Positions 18,489 through 27,858 are shown, numbered from the stretch's first letter. The stretch is DNA of 48,248 nt from an uncultured Prevotella sp. (GCA_900322095.1 ONYS01000003.1:1-48248), one strand, 5' to 3'. The notes: generated from the letters alone by a model not told the origin. Made by a program: numbers and translations.

Positions 18489-20015
18489 TCAATTCAGATA
18501 AACACGTCCACCCAATAATATTTGCCGAAACTTGAACAACAGCAATGTCAACAAGATGATCAATAGATAAGTCAGGAATGTCAGTTCCAAACTCCAAGGC
18601 TCTGCATGCACAACAGCTCCGGGCAACTGAGCAGCCCATTGAGTAGCAGTCATCAACAAATTAGCCAGCTTAGTCCCTAAATTCACAAGAAAAGCACTAT
18701 TAAAACCAATTGCCAACAGCAAAAGTCCGCTGAAGCCGACGTACAGAATAACCATTGTCAGGGGAATGAGAACAAGCGAGGTGAATGCTACGTAAAGGTT
18801 CAGTTGTCCAAAATCATAGAGCACGAGAGGTGACGTTCCTATCTGTGCAGCTATGGACACGATGAGAAAGCCCCATACTTTCTTGAGCAGTGACGGCCAA
18901 CGTGCACCTATTTCATACAGAGGCCTAAAGTAGACACCAATAGAAAAGACTGACAGAAAAGACAATTGGAAACCACTATCCCAAAGCAGTAGCGGGTTAA
19001 AGGCCAACAGCAGAATGGCTGTAAGTGCCAAGACATTCAATCCTGTCCGCTCGCGATAGCCAACGGATGTGATGCTATAGACAGACAACATTAGAGCTGA
19101 TCTCACTACGCTCACCGGCATTCCAACAAGCATCACATAAATCCAAATAGAAAAGACACACACGATTGTGGAGAGCCAACGGCGACGGAAGCCAGACAAC
19201 AAGAAGGCAAGGAAGCCATAGACAATGGATAGATGCAATCCGCTAAGGGCCAGCAAGTGAGCTACACCTGCATCGCTGAAAGAACTTTTTTGTTGTTGGG
19301 TCAGATAACTCCTATCACCCAAAGTCAACGCTAAAAGCAAAGCTGTTGAAGGACCGCCTCCTGAAGATGCATCTATTCGGTCAACAAGCTGCTGCCGGAA
19401 TGCCAACAGCCGCCATCTGGCTCTTTGAAAGCGGCTCACGCTCCTAATATCCAAAACTGCTGTATGCCATTCAGCTGGCAATAAAAATACGGTTGCGATG
19501 AATCCATGTGTATTAAGCCACCTGACGTAATCGAACTTTCCGTCCTGGTTCAATGGCTTCTCAATTGTTCCGTAGAAGACAATCCCCTGCCCTATTCTCA
19601 GTCTCTCGGCTTTACCAGCGTCGTCTTTATAAAGATGGGCTTTGACCTTGAACTGCTCGCGTAAAAGGTATAAATCCATTGCCATCGTCTTGCCGCGCGG
19701 TTGAGGCTGACTGACAACGATAGCCTGATATTCTTTCTCATTACCTGTTATAGACGTGTTGGCTCTAGACAATTCGCTGGCAGACCGCATCATAAGAGTA
19801 GCACCTAAGAAGAATGTCGACAAGTAGATGAAAAAGGTAGAAACGTATCGTCTGCGGAGAAAGACCAATGCCAACAAGACGGAGATTATCGCTAAGCCGA
19901 AAGGATATGCTATGGATGGAATGGCAAAATAATAACCAACGAGGATGCCTACAACGAAAAACAAGGCAAGCCTCAAGTAAGGATAAAACTGCCAGAATCC
20001 TTTAGCAAACAACAT
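18489..20015 (-). CDS. ComEC/Rec2 family competence membrane protein, short form
   Basis: A 508-aa polytopic membrane protein. After N-terminal membrane helices comes a soluble DUF4131-like segment (EYQAIVVSQPQPRGK, IVFYGTIEKP), then the competence domain with AGVAHLLALSGLHLSI and FQLSFLSVFSIG. ComEC forms the channel for single-stranded DNA entry in transformation. The C-terminal metallo-beta-lactamase-like domain of longer ComEC proteins is absent. It starts 12 bp after the DUF3078 gene, so they are likely one transcript. The gene faces the C69 gene across a shared terminator. No other competence gene is in the window, so natural transformation should not be inferred from this alone. Confidence 0.9.
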   Translation of the reverse strand: MLFAKGFWQFYPYLRLALFFVVGILVGYYFAIPSIAYPFGLAIISVLLALVFLRRRYVSTFFIYLSTFFLGATLMMRSASELSRANTSITGNEKEYQAIVVSQPQPRGKTMAMDLYLLREQFKVKAHLYKDDAGKAERLRIGQGIVFYGTIEKPLNQDGKFDYVRWLNTHGFIATVFLLPAEWHTAVLDIRSVSRFQRARWRLLAFRQQLVDRIDASSGGGPSTALLLALTLGDRSYLTQQQKSSFSDAGVAHLLALSGLHLSIVYGFLAFLLSGFRRRWLSTIVCVFSIWIYVMLVGMPVSVVRSALMLSVYSITSVGYRERTGLNVLALTAILLLAFNPLLLWDSGFQLSFLSVFSIGVYFRPLYEIGARWPSLLKKVWGFLIVSIAAQIGTSPLVLYDFGQLNLYVAFTSLVLIPLTMVILYVGFSGLLLLAIGFNSAFLVNLGTKLANLLMTATQWAAQLPGAVVHAEPWSLELTFLTYLLIILLTLLLFKFRQILLGGRVYLN

Positions 20016-20027
20016 GATGCCCCAAAA

Positions 20028-21284
20028 CTAAAATTGGAACGTAAAGCCCAGAGAACAATATTCCTTGAGTTGCCAGTAGCCATGATGGTTGTCCTTCGTG
20101 GAGCCATCATCGAAGCGAGGATAAAGCAAGATGTTTGTCGTTAGGAAGCGATTGATTTGCAACACGACGGTATTTTCCCACTCCAATTCAGTTCGCTCAT
20201 AGGTAGTATAGAAATAGAGCCTTGAGCTCCATTTCATGTTTGTAGCGAACTTATAAGTGAGGTCTATATTGATTTCCGAACCAAAATCATTCAACTGATG
20301 TTTTCCCTCGTCCAGGCCATAACGCGTGGCCAAGGACAAACGGTCTACATACTTAAAGTTGTAAGCAATGGGAGCCAAATGGATAGAACCCGTGAGACGC
20401 TTTTTCAGCCAGTCCACGTTGTAGTCCATACCGAGAGAGACATTCAAGACAAAAGGCGAAAGGAAATCAGAGTAGACCGTAGGGTCGTTACTCTTGTAAG
20501 AACGCATAAACTGGGTCTGCGCGATGGTCTGCAGCGTATAGTACCAGCGTTTTGTAGCCTGCAAACCCAATTTTCCGGTATAGCGTATGAGGTCTTCTGA
20601 GGTCTTCACATTGTGAAGACTGTCATCGCGCGTAGCCTGAAAGCCGAGCTTCAATTCAAGTTTGTTGTCGAAGCGCACCTTCTGTTTATTGTTGTAGTTG
20701 GCTTGTATGGTCAATCCACCCACCATAGAATAGTTGCTCTGTCCACCTTTGTACCAATTGGACGAAACGTAATTCTGCAGAAACTGCATGTAATATTCTC
20801 CCGCGAAAGTCCAAAAATTGGGTTTGCTGATGACCAAGTCGATAGGATAAGCCTCAGGCTCTTCGGCTTTGGGCGCAATGATATCTACAATATCAGGCTG
20901 GACCCTCACTTGCTTGGTTTCCTCAGGCGAACCAACGGCATGAAGGTGCTGCTCTGTAGTTTTCACGAGCTCAGGAGAAGTAAGATAAATGTGGAGCAAT
21001 GCCTTGTCAACCTCGTCGGGGCTCTCGCCCGGCTTCAAATAGTGACGAAGAGGAGAATCATAAAGGGACAAAGGAGTGAAAAGACGATAATAGCCATTGA
21101 CCGGCGATTTGAGAGTATGAAGAGAAGTGTCCGCGGAGTGATGCAACAAACTATCAGAATAGGCCGTTATGAGTTTGGAGAGATAACTCTCATAACCCCT
21201 GCGCTGAGCTTGAACAGAGCCCACCGATAAGCTAGAGAACAATACACAAACAATAGCTATCTTGAAAGAGAAGCCCAACTTCAT
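20028..21284 (-). CDS. DUF3078 outer-membrane beta-barrel-like protein
   Basis: A 418-aa exported protein with a signal peptide (cleavage near SVQAQ, residue 26). After about 150 residues of polar sequence comes a region of alternating hydrophobic strands (WTFAGEYYMQFLQNYVSSNWYKGG, VGGLTIQANYNNKQKVRFDNKLELKLG) ending in Phe (LGFTFQF), the usual signature of an outer-membrane barrel. The NWYKGGxSNYS-type motif is characteristic of DUF3078 proteins in Bacteroidota. Function is unknown. It follows the FAD-dependent dehydrogenase by 41 bp and precedes comEC by 12 bp. Confidence 0.8.
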   Translation of the reverse strand: MKLGFSFKIAIVCVLFSSLSVGSVQAQRRGYESYLSKLITAYSDSLLHHSADTSLHTLKSPVNGYYRLFTPLSLYDSPLRHYLKPGESPDEVDKALLHIYLTSPELVKTTEQHLHAVGSPEETKQVRVQPDIVDIIAPKAEEPEAYPIDLVISKPNFWTFAGEYYMQFLQNYVSSNWYKGGQSNYSMVGGLTIQANYNNKQKVRFDNKLELKLGFQATRDDSLHNVKTSEDLIRYTGKLGLQATKRWYYTLQTIAQTQFMRSYKSNDPTVYSDFLSPFVLNVSLGMDYNVDWLKKRLTGSIHLAPIAYNFKYVDRLSLATRYGLDEGKHQLNDFGSEINIDLTYKFATNMKWSSRLYFYTTYERTELEWENTVVLQINRFLTTNILLYPRFDDGSTKDNHHGYWQLKEYCSLGFTFQF

Positions 21285-21325
21285 ATCGACAAAATTTATA
21301 ATTGTTACTTCAAACTATTCTATTT

Positions 21326-22891
21326 TTACTTCTGCAAGTAAGCCGCAGCACTCTCTGCACACCGCTCACCATCAATACCTGCCGAAACGATGCCTCCGGC
21401 ATATCCGGCACCTTCTCCACAGGGAAACAACCCTTGGATTCGAATATGCTGCAATGTGTCGCGTGAACGAACTATTCTTACAGGCGAACTCGTTCTAGTC
21501 TCTGCGGCGATGAGCACAGCTTCGTTGGTGAGGAATCCTCTATAGCGTCGTCCGAATATTTTGAACCCTTCGGCGAGACGATGGGAAACGAATTCAGGCA
21601 ACCATTCATCAAGACGACTGGAGACGACACCCGGTGCGTATGACGTTTTCGGCAAAGAGACACTCTGGCGACCTTCCACAAAATCCTTCATACGCTGGGC
21701 TGGTGCTGTCTGCAGACGATGTCCCTCCTCCCAACATCTCTCCTCGATTTGCTCCTGAAAAGTCATCACGCGTAGAACTTCATCGCCGGGAATATCCTCG
21801 GGACGAATCTCCACGACCATGCCACTGTTACTCCAACGGGTTCCACGGTTTGATGGGCTCATGCCATTGACAACGATCTGTCTTGGTCCTGTGGCGGCCG
21901 GAACGACAAAACCACCCGGACACATACAGAAGCTATAAACGCCACGGCCGTCGACCTGTGCCACCATATTATATTCTGCGGTGGGAAGATATGCTCCACG
22001 CCCCTCCGGATTGTGATACATGATTTGGTCGATAAGATGAGAAGGATGCTCCAAACGTACGCCAACGGCAATGCCCTTGGGTTCAATCTCTATGCGGGCA
22101 GAAGCCAAGTAGCGATAAACATCACGGGCGGAATGTCCTGTAGCGAGAATCACCGGACCGCGAAACTCTACCTCCTTTCCAGTATTAAGTTCCTCAGCCT
22201 CAACGCCGACAATCGTATCATTGCGAAGGATGAATCTTTTCATTAAGGTCTGAAAATGTACTTCACCACCACAGCGCAAGATTTGCTGGCGCATGTTCTC
22301 GATCACACGGGGCAACTTATCGGTACCAATGTGGGGGTGAGCATCAGCCAAAATGGATAATGGCGCACCAAACTGACAGAAGATGTTCAGGATCCTATCA
22401 ACATTACCACGCTTCTTGCTGCGCGTATAGAGTTTTCCGTCGGAATAGGCTCCAGCACCGCCCTCACCAAAACTGTAATTGCTTTCGGGATCAACCCTCT
22501 GAGTACGGGTGATATTGGAGAGGTCTTTCTTTCTCTCATGAACATCTTTGCCCCGCTCCAGAACAACAGGGCGAAAGCCTAATTCTATAAGGCGCAATGA
22601 TGCAAAGAGTCCACCCGGTCCCTCTCCAACGACGATTACCACGGGGCAATTGCTCACATCGTGGTAGTCTATCTTTGTAAACTCATCGTCTTCGGGTTCC
22701 TCATTGATATAAATCCTGACAAAGAGATTTACCAAGATGTGCTTCTGCCTTGCGTCAATACTTCGACGCAACACTCTAATATGCGTTATTGTGCGTACAT
22801 CTATGGCTTTCAAATGAGCTATATGCTTTGCCAAGCGCTGACTATCTGCCGCAATATCGGGCCTCACTGATAATTGGATTTCCTCTGTCAT
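21326..22891 (-). CDS. NAD(P)/FAD-dependent dehydrogenase (COG2509 type)
   Basis: A 521-aa flavoprotein of the uncharacterised FAD-dependent dehydrogenase group. The N-terminal 90 residues form a small separate domain (LSVRPDIAADS, IRVLRRSIDARQK). The FAD-binding motif is VVGEGPGGLFASLRL with E at the end of strand 2 (VVLERGKDV). A family-specific stretch, SFGEGGAGAYSDGKLYTR, follows. The late motif LFPCGEGAGYAGGIVSAGIDG is the usual FAD-closing segment. The substrate is unknown. A -7 box lies 15 nt upstream of the start; DUF3078 and comEC follow with short gaps. Confidence 0.85.
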   Translation of the reverse strand: MTEEIQLSVRPDIAADSQRLAKHIAHLKAIDVRTITHIRVLRRSIDARQKHILVNLFVRIYINEEPEDDEFTKIDYHDVSNCPVVIVVGEGPGGLFASLRLIELGFRPVVLERGKDVHERKKDLSNITRTQRVDPESNYSFGEGGAGAYSDGKLYTRSKKRGNVDRILNIFCQFGAPLSILADAHPHIGTDKLPRVIENMRQQILRCGGEVHFQTLMKRFILRNDTIVGVEAEELNTGKEVEFRGPVILATGHSARDVYRYLASARIEIEPKGIAVGVRLEHPSHLIDQIMYHNPEGRGAYLPTAEYNMVAQVDGRGVYSFCMCPGGFVVPAATGPRQIVVNGMSPSNRGTRWSNSGMVVEIRPEDIPGDEVLRVMTFQEQIEERCWEEGHRLQTAPAQRMKDFVEGRQSVSLPKTSYAPGVVSSRLDEWLPEFVSHRLAEGFKIFGRRYRGFLTNEAVLIAAETRTSSPVRIVRSRDTLQHIRIQGLFPCGEGAGYAGGIVSAGIDGERCAESAAAYLQK

Positions 22892-22905
22892 TTGTTATTT
22901 TTTAG

Positions 22906-22913
22906 CAAAGGTA
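22906..22913 (-). promoter_or_regulatory. Candidate -7 box of the FAD-dehydrogenase gene
   Basis: TACCTTTG on the minus strand matches TAnnTTTG. It is only 15 nt before the ATG, implying a very short leader. No clear -33 TTTG at the ideal distance. Confidence 0.45.
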
Positions 22914-23017
22914 GTCATTTTCAGTCACAATGTAGCAGATATAAAGTTATTTTTGTACAAAGACTTGATGGAAAGACGAAAAAGCCTTGTCCTCTATCAA
23001 GCGGAAAGGAAATCCTC

Positions 23018-23659
23018 TTAAGCAAGGAGTTCGCTTGGCTGGCTGATCAATTGCATTGCCCCATGGGCAAGAAGGAACTCTTTACTTCTGAATCCCCAAA
23101 GCACACTGATACAGGGCATTCCGCTATTGATGGCCGTATCTATATCCACATCGCTGTCGCCTACATAGACGCAACCTTCTTTCTTAACACCAAGTTGTCT
23201 TATGGCTTCAAAGACAGTGTCGGGAGCAGGCTTCTTTCGAATATCCTCGCGTTCACCGATTGCCACATGTATTAAGTCGCCAAAGAAGTGATTCACAATC
23301 TCCTGTGTAGCAGCATAGAATTTATTGCTCACTACGGCCATCTTCTTGTGGCGCGATTGCAACTCTGCCAAGGTCTCCATGATGCCAGGATAAGGACGCG
23401 TAGTGTCAAGATTGTGCTGCATATAATGCTTGCGAAAAATCGAATAGACCTCATCGAAATGAGGATTGTCAAGTCCTCCTGGGGTGGCCCTTTCCATGAG
23501 TTTCTTCACTCCATTGCCGACCATCATCCTCACTTCGTCTACCGCGTATTGCTTCATCCCATACTGACGCAGGGCATAGTTGCAACTCGTAGCCAAATCG
23601 TTGATACTGTCAATTAGCGTCCCGTCAAGATCAAAGATGTAAGTTTGATAGTCTTTCAT
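23018..23659 (-). CDS. HAD phosphatase, phosphoglycolate phosphatase-like
   Basis: A HAD-superfamily hydrolase of about 213 aa with the nucleophile motif FDLDGTLIDS near the N-terminus, motif II in VVSNKF and motif III/IV in GCVYVGDSDVDI. The helical cap (LATSCNYALRQYG, MMVGNGVKKLMERA) is that of Gph/PGP-type phosphatases, which remove 2-phosphoglycolate formed in DNA repair. I chose the ATG at 23659, which overlaps the mltG stop by one base (TGATG); a GTG at 23662 is also possible. It is co-transcribed with mltG. Substrate is inferred from family only. Confidence 0.82.
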   Translation of the reverse strand: MKDYQTYIFDLDGTLIDSINDLATSCNYALRQYGMKQYAVDEVRMMVGNGVKKLMERATPGGLDNPHFDEVYSIFRKHYMQHNLDTTRPYPGIMETLAELQSRHKKMAVVSNKFYAATQEIVNHFFGDLIHVAIGEREDIRKKPAPDTVFEAIRQLGVKKEGCVYVGDSDVDIDTAINSGMPCISVLWGFRSKEFLLAHGAMQLISQPSELLA

Positions 23660-24705
23660 CACTTGATGCCTCTTCTATTTAGCGCCTCGCTATAACGTGC
23701 CGCATTGCGAAGATGCTCCTCATAGGTGCGGGCAAAATTGTGAGTACCGCTGAAGTCTTCCTTGGCACACATATAAAGATAGTTGTGATGGACAGCGTTA
23801 AGCACAGCATCAATACCCTCTACACTTGGAATACGGATAGGACCAGGGGGAAGTCCGGGATTCTTGTAAGTATTGTAGGGGCTGTTGATATAAAGAAGAC
23901 TGTTGTAGATACGTTTCAGATCAAACTTCTTCCAGGCGAATTTTATAGTTGGGTCGGCCTGGAGAGGCATTCCATCAGGATATTTGGCATCGCGCAGTTT
24001 GAGTCGGTTCAAGTACATGCCGGCAATCATAGGCTTCTCTGCGTTGTTGGCTGTTTCTTCGTCCACAATACTGGCTAGAGTGGTAACCTCAACGGGAGTA
24101 AGTCCTTCCTGACGGGCCTTAGCTCTGCGGCTGTCGTTCCAAAAGGTGTCAGCTTCTTTCTTCATGCGCTTCAGGAACTTCTCTGGGCTGATGTTCCAGT
24201 AGATATCGTAAGTGTTGGGTATGAAAAGACAAGCTATAGTGGTTGTATCCAAGCCAAAACTACGGCAGACATTCTCGTCAGTCAGCATTTTATAGAGTTG
24301 CAGAGAGTCCATCATCAGTTTGGAAGACACCTCTCCGGCCAAACGATCCATCGTTCTGACACTGGGAACAGTCAGTTTCACAGGTGACTGTAGTCCATTG
24401 CGAAGATGGCGGAAGAGCTGAAGAGCACCGATGTTCTCTCCAACTTCGTAGCGACCAGTACGAATATGATCACCATATTTGAAATGTCTGGCGAGACACC
24501 CCAGAGCATTCATACCGTGGTCTGTGGCCATAGGGCGAAGCTTAGTCAAGACCGAATCCAGATTGTCATCTGTATCTATATAAACATATTGTGACTCACC
24601 GGTTTTGGCAAAACTTGAGAAAAAATAATAATAACCGAAAGCGAACATGGCAACTACAACTATTGCAGCTGAGACCAGACTTCTTTTCTTCGATATTGTA
24701 TTCAT
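23659..24705 (-). CDS. mltG: Endolytic murein transglycosylase MltG
   Basis: MltG cleaves nascent peptidoglycan strands at the inner membrane and sets glycan length. The 348-aa protein has one N-terminal membrane segment (AAIVVVAMFAFGYYYFF), a LysM-like segment and the YceG core. The catalytic Glu lies in LASIVDEET, followed by AGMYLNRL, MPLQADPT, YINSPYNTY and GLPPGPI, all standard. The C-terminal NFARTYEEH is also family-typical. A -7 box TAACTTTG (complement of 24750-24757) is 45 nt upstream. The Gph-like gene follows with overlapping codons. Confidence 0.94.
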   Translation of the reverse strand: MNTISKKRSLVSAAIVVVAMFAFGYYYFFSSFAKTGESQYVYIDTDDNLDSVLTKLRPMATDHGMNALGCLARHFKYGDHIRTGRYEVGENIGALQLFRHLRNGLQSPVKLTVPSVRTMDRLAGEVSSKLMMDSLQLYKMLTDENVCRSFGLDTTTIACLFIPNTYDIYWNISPEKFLKRMKKEADTFWNDSRRAKARQEGLTPVEVTTLASIVDEETANNAEKPMIAGMYLNRLKLRDAKYPDGMPLQADPTIKFAWKKFDLKRIYNSLLYINSPYNTYKNPGLPPGPIRIPSVEGIDAVLNAVHHNYLYMCAKEDFSGTHNFARTYEEHLRNAARYSEALNRRGIK

Positions 24706-24749
24706 AATCTTATATTTCAGGGCATATAGACCCTCTTAATTTCGGGATG

Positions 24750-24757
24750 CAAAGTTA
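24750..24757 (-). promoter_or_regulatory. Candidate -7 box of mltG
   Basis: TAACTTTG on the minus strand, about 45 nt before the mltG ATG; no good -33 element seen. Confidence 0.45.
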
Positions 24758-24852
24758 CAGAAATTCATTTGAACCTAGAAAGGTAAACAGAAAAAATATT
24801 ATTTCGACATCATTTTTTCATCATTAAGATTAACGGATTAAAAATAATTTGC

Positions 24853-24860
24853 TAAATTTG
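24853..24860 (+). promoter_or_regulatory. Candidate -7 box of the CBM20-like gene
   Basis: TAAATTTG, 21 nt before the ATG at 24882; no TTTG at the ideal -33 distance. Confidence 0.45.
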
Positions 24861-24881
24861 TAGGCAAAGAAAGATTCACCA

Positions 24882-25691
24882 ATGAAACTGACTTTTCATC
24901 TTCCATATAGGGCCAAATGGGGTGAGACCCTTGAAGTGGCACTCCACTTAATCAATGCGCAAGGCAGGGTTAAGGTAGAATATATCCCCATGCACACTGC
25001 CGACGGTTTCAATTGGACCATCGATTACAATGTCATGCATTCTTGGTACCGCACGTACGTTGCCATGTTCTACTCATATCAGCTAAGAGGTGGCGACGGC
25101 ACCATAGAGCGTAGAGAGTGCAACCCTGTTCCACGTTCGATAGCCTTGAATCAAGACCGGGAATATGAGTTCTACGATTCTTGGATGGACTTACCGCTCC
25201 ACTGGCAAAGCACCAAAGTAGAAAACGGATTCCAGGTTAGCCTGCATTCTGATAAAACATCCATAGTTCCCGTTCCATTTTCCCATATCTTGGTTATTCT
25301 GAATGTCCGCGCCTACGGCCTGTTGCCACACGAACAAATAGCTGTGCTCGGAGATACACCAACGATGGGCAGATGGCGTATAAACCGCTATTTGCCAATG
25401 AAAAAGATTGGCGACAACTCCTGGACGGTGAGCATCAATGCCGACATGATCGCGCATTTCCCCTTCCAATATAAGTATGTCATCATCAACGACGAGACAC
25501 AGAACATGACCTATTGGGAGAGTGGAGAAAACAGAATTTCGTGTGCGATCGAGGAAACAACTACCGACAGAGTAATCGTCCACAACGACAATCTCGTTAG
25601 AATCGCACGGCTTCCTGTCTACAGAGCCAAGCCTTCTGATGCAACCGAAGGGGACAGCCCAAACGATAGTGAGAAAAAGCCTGCTTCATGA
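24882..25691 (+). CDS. Stand-alone tandem CBM20-like starch-binding protein
   Basis: A 269-aa protein without signal peptide or membrane segment. It resembles the N-terminal part of Bacteroidota-type 4-alpha-glucanotransferase (MalQ), which carries two CBM20 modules before a GH77 catalytic domain. Module 1 covers about residues 1-110 (MKLTFHLPYRAKWGE, MHTADGFNWTIDY, YSYQLRGGDG). Module 2 covers about 135-250 (VRAYGLLPHEQIAVLGDTP, MGRWRINRYLPM, WTVSINADM, FPFQYKYVI). The GH77 domain is absent: the frame ends after a low-complexity tail (DATEGDSPNDSEKKPAS), and an unrelated gene follows. It could be an intracellular glycogen-binding protein or a remnant of malQ. The intact frame and own -7 box favour a working gene. 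Confidence 0.7.
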   Translation: MKLTFHLPYRAKWGETLEVALHLINAQGRVKVEYIPMHTADGFNWTIDYNVMHSWYRTYVAMFYSYQLRGGDGTIERRECNPVPRSIALNQDREYEFYDSWMDLPLHWQSTKVENGFQVSLHSDKTSIVPVPFSHILVILNVRAYGLLPHEQIAVLGDTPTMGRWRINRYLPMKKIGDNSWTVSINADMIAHFPFQYKYVIINDETQNMTYWESGENRISCAIEETTTDRVIVHNDNLVRIARLPVYRAKPSDATEGDSPNDSEKKPAS

Positions 25692-25742
25692 TTAAGAAGG
25701 ATGAATATTAAAATCAATAACTAATAAGTCCGATATTTTGAT

Positions 25743-25750
25743 TATCTTTG
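25743..25750 (+). promoter_or_regulatory. Candidate -7 box of the small acidic protein gene
   Basis: TATCTTTG matches TAnnTTTG, 27 nt before the ATG at 25778. Confidence 0.5.
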
Positions 25751-25777
25751 TGACAACAAACAACAAAACAAGCAACT

Positions 25778-26221
25778 ATGACGGCAACAGATCAGACCAA
25801 TCAACAACTTGAGCGCTTCATCAAGAAAGTGGCTCAAAAATTCCCTACTACAGACGACGTCTCGCTTATTACCGATATACATTTCTGTGTCAATCAAGAG
25901 TCCGGCGAGGTGCTCGCCTTCGATGATGATGATAAGGAAATCACGCGTTGCGTGGTAGAACAATGGATTGACAATAAAGATAAGAATTTTTATGACGAGG
26001 TGAAGTTGGATTTTCGCAACACCTTAAAACGTCTCTCCCCCATTGTTGACAATATGGGTATCCTAAAGCCCTACAGTTTCGTACTGGAGGACGACGAGAA
26101 GCATTCGCTTGGCGAGCTCTACGTTGCAGATGACGAAACAAGAATCCTTGGCGGAGATTTAATGGACGGATTGGACAAAGAATTGGATGATTTCTTCGAT
26201 CAACTGATGAAGGAAAAATAA
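25778..26221 (+). CDS. Small acidic cytoplasmic protein of unknown function
   Basis: A 147-aa soluble, strongly acidic protein with no signal peptide. The first half contains FIKKVAQKFPTTDDVSLITDIHFCVNQESGEVLAFDDDDKEI. The end is Asp-rich (DGLDKELDDFFDQLMKEK). I do not recognise a named domain, but its own -7 box, normal codon use and a following terminator support a real gene. The 56-nt spacing to its -7-box-bearing start from the CBM20-like gene suggests a separate transcript. Confidence 0.65.
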   Translation: MTATDQTNQQLERFIKKVAQKFPTTDDVSLITDIHFCVNQESGEVLAFDDDDKEITRCVVEQWIDNKDKNFYDEVKLDFRNTLKRLSPIVDNMGILKPYSFVLEDDEKHSLGELYVADDETRILGGDLMDGLDKELDDFFDQLMKEK

Positions 26222-26286
26222 TCCAAACTCTGTGTCAGACCATTTCGGTTTTTAACGGCCGAAATATAGCAGCCTACAAATACTAT

Positions 26287-26328
26287 ACGAAACATCCGCA
26301 ATGCGATCGGGCATTACGGATGTTTCGT
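26287..26328. terminator. Hairpin between convergent genes
   Basis: Arms 26287-26304 and 26311-26328 form an 18-bp stem with one mismatch and a 6-nt loop. It lies between the small acidic protein gene (+) and the GHL10 gene (-), so it probably ends both transcripts. Confidence 0.8.
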
Positions 26329-26352
26329 TATATATCAAAGTTTTCTTCTCTT

Positions 26353-27858
26353 TCAGAGTTTTGCCTTCTTCTTGGCGCCCTTACTCTCGTTTGACATTCG
26401 GTCGAGAGACGTCACATAATAATAATAGGTATGTGTCCCATCGACGACGGGAAGCTTCACAAATGTATCTGAAGTTATGCCAACAATGTGAGAAGCATCC
26501 TCAAAATCGACCTTCTCTTTCTCTTCAAACCGATAAACAACATATTGCCGGGCTTCATCCTTCCAGCCACAGCCTTTGGGTTTTGTCCAGAAAAGAACAG
26601 GGCCGTCGCTTGTCTGAATGACTTTTAACTTTTTGGGTTTCTTGGGTGCCTTGTTGTCGATGAATGGCATCAGAGGCTGAAGAGCAGGCTTCTTCCAATA
26701 GTATGATCTAAGCAAAGAACCATAGCAGCCAAGATTGTCGACCACAACCCTACTGTACCACAAAACAGTTCCGTCAACATGCGGCATCTCGTCGTGAAGT
26801 CTATACTTGGCTGCCATCTGATTGGTCTGCGGATTCTGCAGATCAGGATACTTCACCGTACGCTCCACATCCTCACCGATAAACAACGGACGGGCAGAAG
26901 CATAGCGGTTCCACCACTTAATCAGCTCAGCATAATCGGCTGTCTTATGTCCAATCTGCCAATACAATTGGGGCACGCAATAATCCACCCAGCCATTATT
27001 TACCCATAGCAGAATATCAGCATACAGATCATCGTAGTTTTGTAATCCCCGCGTATTGCTGCCCACGTTGGCATCCGTAGACTTGTTGCGATAGATACCG
27101 AACGGAGACACACCAAATTTCACCCAAGGCTTGGTTTGATGAATCGTATTGGACAGTTGCTGGATGAATACATCTACATTATGCCGTCTCCAATCGCTCT
27201 TGCTCAATCCTTGCTTATCCTTTTCGTATAAGCGATCATCGTCAAATTGCTGTCCTGCAACGGGATACGGGTAGAAGTAATCATCGATATGAATTCCATC
27301 GACATCATAGCGCGAGACAATATCCTTCACTACCTCGCAAACATAATCTCTATTCTCTTTCAACGCTGGATTCAAGATGAATTGTCCGTCGTAAGGAATC
27401 ACACGATCAGGATGAAGCAGGGCCACGTGATTGATGGCCAACTCAGACGTACCTTTTGTTTTGGCTCTGAAAGGATTTATCCATGCATGGAGTTCCATCC
27501 CGCGCTTATGACATTGGTCTATCATCCATTGAAGCGGGTCCCAATACGGAGACGGAGCCACACCCTGTCGACCTGTGAGAAAACGGCTCCAAGGTTCCAA
27601 CTTACTCTGGTAAAGGGCATCGCACTCGGGACGCACCTGGAAGATAATAGCATTGATGCCGTCCTTCTGAAGCTCGTCCAATTGATGAAGGAGGTTCTGT
27701 TGCATAGCTTGCGTACCCAATCCCTCAAACTGCCCATTGACACATTGAATCCACGCTCCCCGGAACTCACGTTTTTTTCCCGCAAAGACCTGTGCAGAAG
27801 TCAGAAGAAGCAGGACAATCGATACTAGGAGAAGTTTACCGTTGATTGTTGATCTCAT
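26353..27858 (-). CDS. Secreted family 10-like glycosyl hydrolase (GHL10)
   Basis: A 501-aa exported protein starting at the ATG at 27858, which overlaps the upstream stop as ATGA; a longer frame to 27906 would run into the preceding gene. A signal peptide (LLLVSIVLLLLTSAQVFA) is followed by the GHL10 (DUF187) barrel with KREFRGAWIQCV, INAIIFQVRPECDALY, GMELHAWINPFR and VDGIHIDDYFYP. A fibronectin-like C-terminal domain follows (KKLKVIQTSDGPVLFWTKP, YVVYRFEE, THTYYYYVTSLD). The family acts on peptidoglycan or related glycans in some members, but its exact substrate is unknown. Coupling to the GDP-mannose gene hints at an envelope role. Confidence 0.85.
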   Translation of the reverse strand: MRSTINGKLLLVSIVLLLLTSAQVFAGKKREFRGAWIQCVNGQFEGLGTQAMQQNLLHQLDELQKDGINAIIFQVRPECDALYQSKLEPWSRFLTGRQGVAPSPYWDPLQWMIDQCHKRGMELHAWINPFRAKTKGTSELAINHVALLHPDRVIPYDGQFILNPALKENRDYVCEVVKDIVSRYDVDGIHIDDYFYPYPVAGQQFDDDRLYEKDKQGLSKSDWRRHNVDVFIQQLSNTIHQTKPWVKFGVSPFGIYRNKSTDANVGSNTRGLQNYDDLYADILLWVNNGWVDYCVPQLYWQIGHKTADYAELIKWWNRYASARPLFIGEDVERTVKYPDLQNPQTNQMAAKYRLHDEMPHVDGTVLWYSRVVVDNLGCYGSLLRSYYWKKPALQPLMPFIDNKAPKKPKKLKVIQTSDGPVLFWTKPKGCGWKDEARQYVVYRFEEKEKVDFEDASHIVGITSDTFVKLPVVDGTHTYYYYVTSLDRMSNESKGAKKKAKL

